NCBI RefSeq assembly: GCF_008370045.1
Contig: NZ_VOBN01000019.1
Location: 1-64,000 of the forward strand
Source of the DNA: Pseudomonas sp. ANT_J12
Lineage (GTDB): Bacteria; Pseudomonadota; Gammaproteobacteria; Pseudomonadales; Pseudomonadaceae
Reading direction: 5' to 3'
Length of the DNA stretch: 64,000 bases
In this document: positions 56,101 through 64,000 of the stretch, piece by piece
Layout: every line of letters starts with the position of its first letter
Position numbering within the stretch: position 1 is the first letter of the stretch
Translations under genes and position numbers: made by a program
The notes under the pieces: generated by a model
What the model was told of the DNA's origin: nothing
The model's input: only the letters and a program-made list of their open reading frames with translations
Database searches by the model: none

Positions 56101-59100
56101 CTGCCGCTGACGGCCAACGGCAAGTTGGACCGCAAGCAATTGCCGCACCCGGACGTGATTCAGGTGCAGGAGGTTTACGCCGCGCCGCGCAATGAGCTGG
56201 AACAACGTCTGGCCGAGATCTGGCAGGACGTGTTGAAGGTCGAGCGTGTCGGGCTCAACGACAACTTCTTCGAGCTGGGCGGTGACTCGATCATCTCGAT
56301 TCAGGTGGTCAGCCGGGCGCGTCAGGCGGGTATCCGTTTTTCGCCCAAGGACATCTTCCAGCACCAGACCGTGCGGCGTCTGGCCACCGTCGCGCAACAG
56401 AGCGATGCGGTGCTGGCGATGCAAGGGGATGTCGTCGGCGAGGCCGTGCTGACACCGATCCAGCAGTACTTTTTCGGCACCGGGATTCCCCAGCGTCAAC
56501 ACTGGAACCAGTCGATCCTGCTGACCCCGGCCGAGCCGCTGAACGCGGCGCCGCTGGAACAGGCGCTGCTGCACCTGCAACGGCATCACGATGCCTTGCG
56601 CCTGCGCTACCGTGAAACCGCCGGTGCCTGGCGCCAGGTGCATGCCGCGGTCGATCAGCCCACCGCGTTGCTGCGCACGGTCACCCTGCACGACAGCGAC
56701 GCCTTGCCGGCGCTGTGCCTGGAGCTGCAACGCAGCCTGGACCTGAGCGACGGCCCGTTGATCCGCGCGGTGTTGGTGGACTTGCCGGATGCCAGCCAAC
56801 GCCTGTTGCTGGTGATTCATCACCTGGTGGTCGATGGCGTGTCGTGGCGTATTTTGCTCGAAGACTTGCAAAGCGCTTACCAGCAGATCAGCGCCGGCCA
56901 GGCCTTGAAGCTACCGGCCAAGACCACCGCGTTCAAGGATTGGGGCGAACGCCTGCAAGGGCATGCCCGCAGTGCCAGGCTGGAGGCCGAACTGGCTTAC
57001 TGGCGCGAGCAACTGGCCGCCGCCCCGGTCGATTTGCCGCTGGACCGTCCCCACGGCCAGTTGCAAAACCGCTTCGAGCGCAGCGTCGACACTCGCCTTG
57101 ATGCCGAGCGCACCCGGCAATTGCTGCAACAGGCGCCGGCGGTCTATCGCACTCAGGTCAATGACCTGCTGCTGACCGCACTGGCTCAGGTCCTGTGTGC
57201 CTGGACCGCTTCCGACAGCGCCCTGGTGCAACTCGAAGGCCATGGTCGTGAAGACCTGTTCGACGACCTCGACCTCAGCCGCACCGTCGGCTGGTTTACC
57301 AGCATGTTCCCGGTGCGCCTCAAACCCCAGGCCAGTGTCGAAGCGTCGATCAAGGGCATCAAGGAACAACTGCGGGCGGTCCCGAACAAGGGCATCGGCT
57401 TCGGGCTGTTGCGTTACCTGGGCAGCGCCGAATCGCAAGCGGCTTTGCGCGATCTGGTGCAACCGAAGGTCACGTTCAACTACCTTGGCCAGTTCGACAA
57501 CAACTTCGATGAGGCCGCGCTGTGGGTGCCGGCCACCGAAAACAAAGGCGCCGGGCAAGATGAACAGGCGCCGATGAGTAACTGGCTGACCATCGATGGC
57601 CGGGTTTACCAAGGGCAGTTGAGCCTGACCTGGACCTATAGCGGTGATGTCTTTGAAGAAAGCACCATCAATGCCCTGGCCCGTGCCTATGAAGTGGCGC
57701 TGGGCGAGTTGATCGATCATTGCCTGAACCACCCGAGCGGTGGTTTGACGCCCTCCGACGTGCCGCTGGCCGGGTTGTCCCAGGCGCATCTGGACAGCCT
57801 GCCGATTGCCGCGCAGCGGATCGAGGACCTTTATCCGCTGGCGCCGATGCAGCAGGGGATTTTGTTCCACAGCCTGTACGACGCCGATGCCAGTGCCTAC
57901 GTCTATCAGATGCTGCTGGATATCGACGGTCTGGACGTCCCGCGCTTCCAGCAATCCTGGCAGCGCGTGGTGGATCGCCATGAAGTGCTGCGGGCCGGTT
58001 TTATCTGGGGCAGCGATGGCCTCGATACGCCGTTGCAGGTGATCTATCGCCAGTTGACCCTGGAAATGCCGGAAGTGGATGTGCGCGGCGAACCGGATCA
58101 GGCCGCCGCCCTTGAAGCGCGGGCGCGGGCTGACCTGGAGCGCGGTTTCGATCTGCAGAACCCGCCGTTGCTGCGCTTGTGTCTGTTGCGCACCGCGGAT
58201 GATCGGCACCGGTTGATCTTCACCTGCCACCACATCCTGATGGATGGCTGGAGCAACTCGCGGATGTTCGGCGAAGTGCTGCAGGATTACGCCGGTCAAC
58301 CGGTGCCCAGTGCCCAGGGCCGTTACCGCGACTTCCTGGCCTGGCTGCAACGCCAGGACAAAGACGCGGCGCAAGCCTTCTGGCGCGGGCAACTGGCGCA
58401 GCTGAGCGAACCGACCCGGTTGGCGTGCGCCTGTCACGGGCAGACCGTGCCGGGGCCGGGCAAGGGCGTGCATCGCCTGACGTTCGACGCGGCATTCACG
58501 CAACGGCTGAACGGTTTCTCCCGTCAGCAACAAGTGACGCTCAACAGCCTGGTGCAAGCGGCGTGGTTGCTGGTGTTGCAACGCTACACCGGTCAGGCCA
58601 GCGTCGCGTTCGGCGCCACGGTGTCTGGGCGTCCGGTGGATTTGCCGGGTATCGAGCAACAACTCGGGCTGTTCATCAACACCTTGCCGGTGATCGCCAG
58701 TCCGCAAGCCACCAGCAGCGTCCGCGACTGGGTGCGCAGCGTACAGGACAAGAACCTGCTGCTGCGCGACTACGAGCAGACGCCGTTGCAGGATATCCAG
58801 CGTCTGGCAGAACTCAGTGGCGAAGCCTTGTTCGACACGTTGCTGGTGTTCGAAAACTACCCGGTCTCGGAAACCCTCGAGGCGAATCCGGGCGGCTTGG
58901 GTTTTGGCAGCCTGGAACACCGCGAGCAAACCAACTATGCCTTGACCCTGATCGCCGGTGCCGGCGAGGTCTTGAGCCTGGACTTCAACTACCTCACAGC
59001 ACACTTCGCCGAGCGCAGCATTGTCGGCCTGGCGGGGCATCTGCAAGCCGTGCTGCTTCAGTTCCTCGAAGCGCCGCAGCGTGTGCTGGGTGAAATCGGC

Positions 59101-62100
59101 CTGTTGTCGTCCAGCGAACTGCTCACCCTGGCGCAATGGAACGACCATCAAGCGCCATACCCGAGGCAGTCGCTGATTCATCACGGCTTCGAAGCCCAGG
59201 CGCAACGCCGGCCGCAGGCGCTGGCCTTGAGTCATGGCGGCGTGGCGCTGAGCTACGCCGAACTCAACCGCCAGGCCAACCAGTTGGCCCGGCGGCTGGT
59301 GCAGTTGGGCGTTGGCCCTGAAGTGCGCGTGGGCGTGGCGATGCCGCGCTCGGCGCAACTGGTGATTGCGCTGATGGCGGTGCTCAAGGCCGGTGGCACC
59401 TACGTGCCGCTGGACCCGGACTATCCGGCCGATCGCGTGGCGTACATGCTCGAGGACAGCCAGGCGAAAGTCCTGCTGACCCAGCAGGCGCTGCTCGCCC
59501 AATTGCCGTCTACCGAGGCCCATGTGGTGTTGGTGGAGGCGGGTGGCCTGGCGTTTGTTGACCTCGGCGCGGACAACCTGGAACCCCGGGGTGATTGCGC
59601 CAACCTCGCGTACGTGATCTACACCTCCGGTTCCACCGGCAAGCCCAAGGGCGTGGCCATCGCCCACCGTAATGTCCAGGCGCTGATTCACTGGTCCCTC
59701 GAGGTCTACAGCGATGAAGACCTGCAGGGCGTGCTGGCCTCGACATCGGTATGTTTCGACCTGTCGGTGTGGGAGATTTTCGTCACCCTGGCGCGCGGCG
59801 GCTCGATGATCGTCGCCCGCAATGCGCTGGAGCTGCCGGACCTGCCGGAGCGCGATCAGGTGCGCCTGATCAACACCGTGCCGTCAGCCATCGCGGCGTT
59901 GCATCGGACCGGGCAGATCCCGCCGGGTGTGCGGATCATCAACCTCGCCGGTGAACCGCTTAAGCAGACCCTCGTCGACAGCCTGTACCGCGTCACGTCG
60001 GTGCAGCACGTCTACGACCTGTACGGGCCGTCCGAAGACACCACCTATTCGACCTGGACCCGTCGCGACGCCGGCGGTTTGGCCAACATTGGCCGGCCGC
60101 TGGTCAACACCACGGCGTATTTGCTCGACGCGCAACTGCAGGCGGCGCCCATCGGCGTGGCGGCCGAACTGTACCTGGCTGGCGACGGCATTACCCGGGG
60201 CTACCTGTTCCGTCCAGGCCTGACCGCCGAACGATTCGTGCCTGACCCGTTGGCGAGCAACGGCGAGCGCATGTACCGCACCGGCGACCTGACTCGCTTG
60301 CAGGACGGTGGCGTGATCGAATACGTGGGACGCATCGACCATCAGGTCAAGGTCCGTGGTTTCCGTATCGAGCTGGGGGAAATCGAAACCCGAATGCTGG
60401 CTCATGCCAGCGTGCGTGAAGGCGTGGTACTGGCGGTGGAGGGCAACAATGGCCAGCGACTGGTGGCCTACGTGGTGCCCGTGCAGACCGACCTGAGCCT
60501 GCAGGAGCAAGACGAACTGAGCGAGGCCCTGAAAGCCGCGCTCAAGGCGCACTTGCCCGAGTACATGGTGCCGGCGCAGTGGCTGTTCCTCGACCAGTTG
60601 CCGCTGACTCCAAACGGCAAACTCGACCGCAAGGCCTTGCCGGCCCCGGACGCCAACCCCCTGTCGCGCGATTACGTGGCACCGCGCACGGCGCTGGAAC
60701 AGCAATTGGTGCAGATCTGGCAAGACATCCTGAAAATCGACCGGGTCGGGGTGAGCGACAACTTCTTTAGCCTGGGCGGCGATTCGATCATTTCCATCCA
60801 GGTGGTCAGCCGTGCGCGCCAGGCGGGCATTCGCTTCACGCCCAAAGACCTGTTCCAGCAGCAGACCGTGGAGGGGCTGGCGACCGTGGTGTCCTTCGAT
60901 CCGGCGCTGCTGTCGGCCGAACAAGGCGCCGTGATGGGCAGCACGCCGTTGCTGCCGTTGCAGCAATGGTACTTGCAGACCCCGCAAACACAGCGTCCGC
61001 GCCATTGCTCGATACGGCTTGAACCGCAGGTGCCGCTGACTCTGGCGTTGCTCGAACAGGCAATGCAAGCGTTGGTGGGTCAGCACGACAGCCTGCGCCT
61101 GACATTCGCCGACGGCGTTGCCCGTTATCAAGAGCCAGGTGCCGCGCGGGTGCGACAACAGCGGGTGAGCGATCTTGCGCAACTGCAACGCCTCGCTGAA
61201 CAGGCGCAAGCGGAGCTGGATCCGGCACACGGCCCGCTGTTGAGCGCGGTGCTCTTCGAGCTGCCGCAGGGTCAACAACGCGTACTGGTGGTCGCTCATT
61301 GGCTGGCGGTGGACAACGCATCATGGTCGCTGCTGTTGCAGGACTTGCAGCGTGTTTGCCGGCAACTGCTGGCCGGTGACCGCGTGACGTTCCCGGTCAA
61401 GACCACCTCGTTCCAGCGCTGGAGCGAGCAACTGCTGGAGTTTGGCCGCAGCGATGCGTTGCTGACGCAAGTGCCGTTCTGGCAAGCGCAACACAGCGGC
61501 GATGCCATGCTGTTGCCGCTGGATTCGCCGCAAGGTCAATCCGCCGCGGCGACGCGGGTCACTGCGCTCGATCCAGCTGCCACCCAGCAACTGCTTACCA
61601 AAGCCCCAGACGCTTACCGCACCGGGCGCAATGAACTGCTGCTGGCCGCACTGACGCGGGTTATCTCGCGCTGGAGTGGTCAGCCGACGGTTGTCTTCGA
61701 GCTTGAGGCCGACGGGCGTCAGGCGTTGGGCGAGGCGCTGGACCTGAGCCGCACCGTCGGTGCTTTCCGTCATCGCTACCCGGTACGCTTGACGGCCGAC
61801 GCGCTGATGGCGGACTCGATCAAACAGATCAAGGAACAACTGCGGGCGGTGCCGGATCAGGGCATTGGCCATGGCTTGTTGCAGGATCACCTGCACGGGC
61901 CGGTGCCTTGTATCGGTTTCACCTTCCACGACACCCTCGACTGGGTGGGCGATGGCGTGTTGGTGGCGGACGATGACGCCTTCGAGCACCTGTCGGCGCC
62001 TTCCAGTCAGTGCCTGAGCCTCGATGCACAGTTGCACAACGGTGCGTTGCAGCTGCGCTGGTCGTTCAACCCGCAGCAGTTCAATGCCTCGACCCTCCAG

Positions 62101-64000
62101 CGCCTGGCGCACGAGTATGTGCAGGAACTGCGTGCATTGACCGAGCACTGCTGCCAGCCGGATAGCCGTGGCCTGACACCATCGGACTTCCCGCTGGCGG
62201 GCCTCGATCAGGCCCAGCTCGACGCGCTGCCGGTGACGGCGCCGGACATCGAAGACATCTATCCGTTGTCGCCGATGCAGGAAGGCATGTTGTTCCACAC
62301 CCTGTCCGACAACGGCAGTAGCCTGTACATGCAACAGGTCAGCCTGCCGGTCAAAGGGCTGGACGTGGAGCGCTTCCGTGGCGCCTGGGAATTCATCATC
62401 GAGCGCCAGGCCATTCTGCGCACCAGTTTCCACTGGCAGGACGGCTTGGCCAAACCGTTGCAGATCGTCCATTACCATGCGCCGTTGCAAATGGCAGTGC
62501 TCGACTGGCGTGATCGGGAGGTCAGCGAAGCGCAGATCGCCGAGTTTGCCACCGTGGACCGTGCGAACGCATTTGACTTGTCGAAGGCATGTCTTCAGCG
62601 GGTAACGTTGCTGCGCCTGAGTGACGAGCAGTTCCAGATGATCTGGACCAGCCACCACATTCTGATGGACGGCTGGAGCAGTTCGCGGCTGTTCGGTGAG
62701 GTGTTGCAGTACTACTCCAAAGGCCAGGTCAGTGGAGAGAACGGGCGTTACCGCGACTTCATCGGCTGGCTGCAAGCCCAGGACCAGAATGCCCAGGAGG
62801 TGTTCTGGAAAGCCCGTCTGGCGCCGGTCACCGAACCGACGGCGCTGAGCCAGGCGATGCACCCGCGCTTCTCGGCCGATGTGTCCGGGCACGATGCGAT
62901 TTATTCAAACTGGAACACGTCGCAGACCGCGCGCTTGCAACAGTTCTGCCGCGACCTGCGGATCACCCCCAACACCTTGATCCAGGGCGCGTGGCTGTTG
63001 CTGTTGCAGCGTTACACCGGCCAGCGCACGGTCACCTTCGGCGCCACGGTGTCCGGGCGTCCCGAGAGCCTGCCGAATGTCGGCAACATGCTTGGGCTGT
63101 TCATCAACACCTTGCCGATCATCCAGACCCCGGAACCGGATCAGCGCCTGGCCGACTGGCTCAACCAGGTCCAGGCCTGCAACCTGGACATTCGCGATTA
63201 TTCCCAGGTCCCGCTGGCTGATGTGCAGCGTTGGTCCAACCTGGGCGGCCAGGGCTTGTTCGACAGCATCATCGTGTTTGAGAACTTCCCGATCGATGAC
63301 CGCTTGCAAGAGGAAAACGACACGGAGCTGACCTTCGGAAAATCCATCGGCCATGGAGTGACCAACGTGCCGATGGACCTAGCGGTGATGCTCGGCGACG
63401 AGTTGTCCATCGAGTACCTGTACCTGCGCAGCCACTTCAGCGCCGAGGCCGTGGAAGGCATTCGCCTGACAATGGAAAACACCCTTGAGGCGATGATGAG
63501 CGCGCCTTACGAACGCCTGGGTAACTTGCAGCGTTTGTCCTGCGAGCAGTGGCACGCGATGCAGGCCTGGAGCGCAGAACCGGCCGCTGATCATCAGGCG
63601 ACGCTGTTGCCGCAACTGATCAGCCAGCATGCGCTGCACCAGCCCGAGGCGATCGCGCTGCAATGCGCCGGGTTGAGCCTCAGCTATGGCGAACTCGAAC
63701 AGCGGGCCAATCGTCTGGCGCATTGCCTGATCGAACACGGCGCCGGCCCGGAAGTGGTCATCGGCGTGGCACTGCCGCGATCCCTGGAAATGGTGGTCAG
63801 CTTCCTCGCGGTGCTCAAGAGCGGGGCGGCCTATGTGCCACTGGACATCGATTATCCGCCGGAGCGCCTGGCGTTCATGATCGAAGATTCGCGGATGGCG
63901 CTGCTGTTGACTCAAAGCAGCCTGCGCGGCACGTTGCCGGCCCCCGAAGGCCTGCTGCGCCTGGAAATCGATCACCTCGACGAAACCCGTTACACCGATG
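53122..64000 (+). CDS. Pyoverdine-type NRPS, C-A(Thr)-T-E-C-A(Ala)-T-E*-C-A..., continues past the window
   Basis: Open for at least 3626 aa with no stop before the window edge. GTG start after GAGAGGGA. Module 1: LCL condensation; pocket D-F-W-N-V-G-M-V-H = Thr; carrier GGDSI; intact epimerization domain (HHLVVDGVSW about 56818, FNYLGQFD). Module 2: DCL condensation; pocket D-L-W-N-N-A-L-T-Y = Ala; carrier LGGDSI; then a degenerate epimerization domain (HWLAVDNASW at 61297, FTFHDTLDW in place of FNYLGQFD). Module 3: condensation (YPLSPMQEGMLFHT) and the start of an adenylation domain, cut before its pocket. It probably makes the C-terminal part of the peptide, including allo-Thr. Confidence 0.92.
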   Translation, partial: MQELIESVGQLSAKQRKALAVLLKQKGVNLFDIAPVFKRTAEEPLLLSYAQQRQWFLWQWAPHSAAYNIPTALRLQGPLDVAALQSSIQALIERHETLRTVFTQEAEQPLQVILPAGPFALDTHQLSPAQAKAPDEPIQAFVQAQSQKTFDLQHGPLLRAALLQVTPDDHVLVLTLHHIVSDGWSLQVMIEELVQLYAGFNLGHAAGLPALPIQYADYALWQRQWMEAGEQARQLAYWQQKLGGEQPVLELPTDRARSVDQSFAGASHNLILDPALSNGLKAFARQENVTLFVVLLAAFQALLHRYSGQADIRVGVPVANRGRVEIERLIGFFVNTQVLKADVDGQSRFVDLLRQVKLTAQEAQAHQDLPFEQLVEALEPGRSLSHSPLFQVMFNHTAERRASVHTRLNGLHIEPLQWQSQTAQFDLVLNTTEQAHGIEAVLKYATDLFDAATIERLAEDWSELLRAIVQDPSQRIAQLPMLGAARQQQLLAQWNPARVAHPVSQCLHQAIETQAERYPEAVAVVCGEQRLSYAELNRRANQWAHHLIARGVGPDVRVGVSVERSLDMIVAIIAVLKAGGAYVPLDPSYPHDRLSYMIEDSGIELLLAQGHLLAQLPIPQRLDCLDLNQPPEQDNSSNPVCLTTPDNLAYVIYTSGSTGKPKGALLPHSNVMRLFSATDHWFGFGPHDSWTLFHSYAFDFSVWEIFGALLHGGKLVVVPHDVSRSPDDFYTLLCDEQITVLNQTPSAFKPLVQVASASSRHHALRYVVFGGEALEVQSLRPWFERFGDRAPRLVNMYGITETTVHVTYRPLSLADLQQSHASPIGEPIVDLSWYLLDGALNLVPQGCIGELYITGDGLARGYLNQPGMTATRFVPDPFNPQSGARLYRTGDLARLRGDGVIEYIGRIDHQVKIRGFRIELGEIETQLLKHPGVREAVVLAIEGLSGPQLAAWIVPNEALPDDAHAALRDGIKAHLRETLPDYMVPFNWAFLERLPLTANGKLDRKQLPHPDVIQVQEVYAAPRNELEQRLAEIWQDVLKVERVGLNDNFFELGGDSIISIQVVSRARQAGIRFSPKDIFQHQTVRRLATVAQQSDAVLAMQGDVVGEAVLTPIQQYFFGTGIPQRQHWNQSILLTPAEPLNAAPLEQALLHLQRHHDALRLRYRETAGAWRQVHAAVDQPTALLRTVTLHDSDALPALCLELQRSLDLSDGPLIRAVLVDLPDASQRLLLVIHHLVVDGVSWRILLEDLQSAYQQISAGQALKLPAKTTAFKDWGERLQGHARSARLEAELAYWREQLAAAPVDLPLDRPHGQLQNRFERSVDTRLDAERTRQLLQQAPAVYRTQVNDLLLTALAQVLCAWTASDSALVQLEGHGREDLFDDLDLSRTVGWFTSMFPVRLKPQASVEASIKGIKEQLRAVPNKGIGFGLLRYLGSAESQAALRDLVQPKVTFNYLGQFDNNFDEAALWVPATENKGAGQDEQAPMSNWLTIDGRVYQGQLSLTWTYSGDVFEESTINALARAYEVALGELIDHCLNHPSGGLTPSDVPLAGLSQAHLDSLPIAAQRIEDLYPLAPMQQGILFHSLYDADASAYVYQMLLDIDGLDVPRFQQSWQRVVDRHEVLRAGFIWGSDGLDTPLQVIYRQLTLEMPEVDVRGEPDQAAALEARARADLERGFDLQNPPLLRLCLLRTADDRHRLIFTCHHILMDGWSNSRMFGEVLQDYAGQPVPSAQGRYRDFLAWLQRQDKDAAQAFWRGQLAQLSEPTRLACACHGQTVPGPGKGVHRLTFDAAFTQRLNGFSRQQQVTLNSLVQAAWLLVLQRYTGQASVAFGATVSGRPVDLPGIEQQLGLFINTLPVIASPQATSSVRDWVRSVQDKNLLLRDYEQTPLQDIQRLAELSGEALFDTLLVFENYPVSETLEANPGGLGFGSLEHREQTNYALTLIAGAGEVLSLDFNYLTAHFAERSIVGLAGHLQAVLLQFLEAPQRVLGEIGLLSSSELLTLAQWNDHQAPYPRQSLIHHGFEAQAQRRPQALALSHGGVALSYAELNRQANQLARRLVQLGVGPEVRVGVAMPRSAQLVIALMAVLKAGGTYVPLDPDYPADRVAYMLEDSQAKVLLTQQALLAQLPSTEAHVVLVEAGGLAFVDLGADNLEPRGDCANLAYVIYTSGSTGKPKGVAIAHRNVQALIHWSLEVYSDEDLQGVLASTSVCFDLSVWEIFVTLARGGSMIVARNALELPDLPERDQVRLINTVPSAIAALHRTGQIPPGVRIINLAGEPLKQTLVDSLYRVTSVQHVYDLYGPSEDTTYSTWTRRDAGGLANIGRPLVNTTAYLLDAQLQAAPIGVAAELYLAGDGITRGYLFRPGLTAERFVPDPLASNGERMYRTGDLTRLQDGGVIEYVGRIDHQVKVRGFRIELGEIETRMLAHASVREGVVLAVEGNNGQRLVAYVVPVQTDLSLQEQDELSEALKAALKAHLPEYMVPAQWLFLDQLPLTPNGKLDRKALPAPDANPLSRDYVAPRTALEQQLVQIWQDILKIDRVGVSDNFFSLGGDSIISIQVVSRARQAGIRFTPKDLFQQQTVEGLATVVSFDPALLSAEQGAVMGSTPLLPLQQWYLQTPQTQRPRHCSIRLEPQVPLTLALLEQAMQALVGQHDSLRLTFADGVARYQEPGAARVRQQRVSDLAQLQRLAEQAQAELDPAHGPLLSAVLFELPQGQQRVLVVAHWLAVDNASWSLLLQDLQRVCRQLLAGDRVTFPVKTTSFQRWSEQLLEFGRSDALLTQVPFWQAQHSGDAMLLPLDSPQGQSAAATRVTALDPAATQQLLTKAPDAYRTGRNELLLAALTRVISRWSGQPTVVFELEADGRQALGEALDLSRTVGAFRHRYPVRLTADALMADSIKQIKEQLRAVPDQGIGHGLLQDHLHGPVPCIGFTFHDTLDWVGDGVLVADDDAFEHLSAPSSQCLSLDAQLHNGALQLRWSFNPQQFNASTLQRLAHEYVQELRALTEHCCQPDSRGLTPSDFPLAGLDQAQLDALPVTAPDIEDIYPLSPMQEGMLFHTLSDNGSSLYMQQVSLPVKGLDVERFRGAWEFIIERQAILRTSFHWQDGLAKPLQIVHYHAPLQMAVLDWRDREVSEAQIAEFATVDRANAFDLSKACLQRVTLLRLSDEQFQMIWTSHHILMDGWSSSRLFGEVLQYYSKGQVSGENGRYRDFIGWLQAQDQNAQEVFWKARLAPVTEPTALSQAMHPRFSADVSGHDAIYSNWNTSQTARLQQFCRDLRITPNTLIQGAWLLLLQRYTGQRTVTFGATVSGRPESLPNVGNMLGLFINTLPIIQTPEPDQRLADWLNQVQACNLDIRDYSQVPLADVQRWSNLGGQGLFDSIIVFENFPIDDRLQEENDTELTFGKSIGHGVTNVPMDLAVMLGDELSIEYLYLRSHFSAEAVEGIRLTMENTLEAMMSAPYERLGNLQRLSCEQWHAMQAWSAEPAADHQATLLPQLISQHALHQPEAIALQCAGLSLSYGELEQRANRLAHCLIEHGAGPEVVIGVALPRSLEMVVSFLAVLKSGAAYVPLDIDYPPERLAFMIEDSRMALLLTQSSLRGTLPAPEGLLRLEIDHLDETRYTD

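Noticed and set aside
56911..59691. Open frame of 926 codons antisense to the third NRPS gene
   Set aside because: Same effect. Sense-strand E, C and A domains are intact across it.

Overview
The window looks like chromosomal DNA of a Pseudomonas of the P. fluorescens group. Reasons: high GC content, a Pseudomonas-type 5S rRNA end, RsmX-type small RNAs, many TGTAGGAGCGAGGCTTGCCC-type REP/REPIN repeats, a close isonitrile hydratase homologue, PvdS-type promoter boxes and a pyoverdine-like NRPS locus. No prophage, IS element or CRISPR array was found.

Layout. (1) 1-3.3 kb: the tail of an rRNA operon with its terminator, a luciferase-like monooxygenase and a PBP2 transpeptidase. (2) 3.3-14.7 kb: a catabolic block built from two paralogous, divergent LysR/MHS-transporter pairs. 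It also carries a class II aldolase, a D-2-hydroxyacid dehydrogenase, a frameshifted third MHS transporter, RidA and RraA-like proteins, an M20 N-carbamoyl-amino-acid hydrolase type enzyme and a histone-deacetylase-like amidohydrolase. The substrates are unknown. (3) 14.9-28 kb: a complete quinohemoprotein amine dehydrogenase (QHNDH) locus. It has a sigma54 activator, qhpF (exporter), qhpE (protease) and qhpG (flavin monooxygenase), an aldehyde dehydrogenase with a clear sigma54 promoter, two small genes, then qhpA-qhpD-qhpC-qhpB. Together they should oxidise primary amines in the periplasm to aldehydes and then, in the cytoplasm, to acids. (4) 28-30.4 kb: small housekeeping or stress genes. 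(5) 30.4-31.35 kb: three RsmX-type sRNA genes in tandem, separated by REPINs; the third copy has lost its promoter. (6) 31.35-39.9 kb: isonitrile hydratase and a divergent GlxA-type regulator, an alpha/beta hydrolase, a PI-PLC-like protein in AT-rich DNA, a GH15 glycosidase with an SDR dehydrogenase, and an MFS transporter.

(7) 39.9-64 kb (window edge): a pyoverdine-type siderophore locus with two IS-box (PvdS) promoters, a type II thioesterase, a SyrP/TauD-like beta-hydroxylase and three collinear NRPS genes (C-A-T; C-A-T-E-C-A-T; C-A-T-E-C-A-T-E*-C-A...). Adenylation pocket residues read by eye give Lys, Asp, Ala, Thr, Ala, then an unread last module. This fits a pyoverdine chain Lys-(OH)Asp-Ala-aThr-Ala-X. 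The third epimerization domain has lost its catalytic histidine and other core motifs.

Domain boundaries, pocket codes and promoter calls were made by eye from the sequence. No database search was run.
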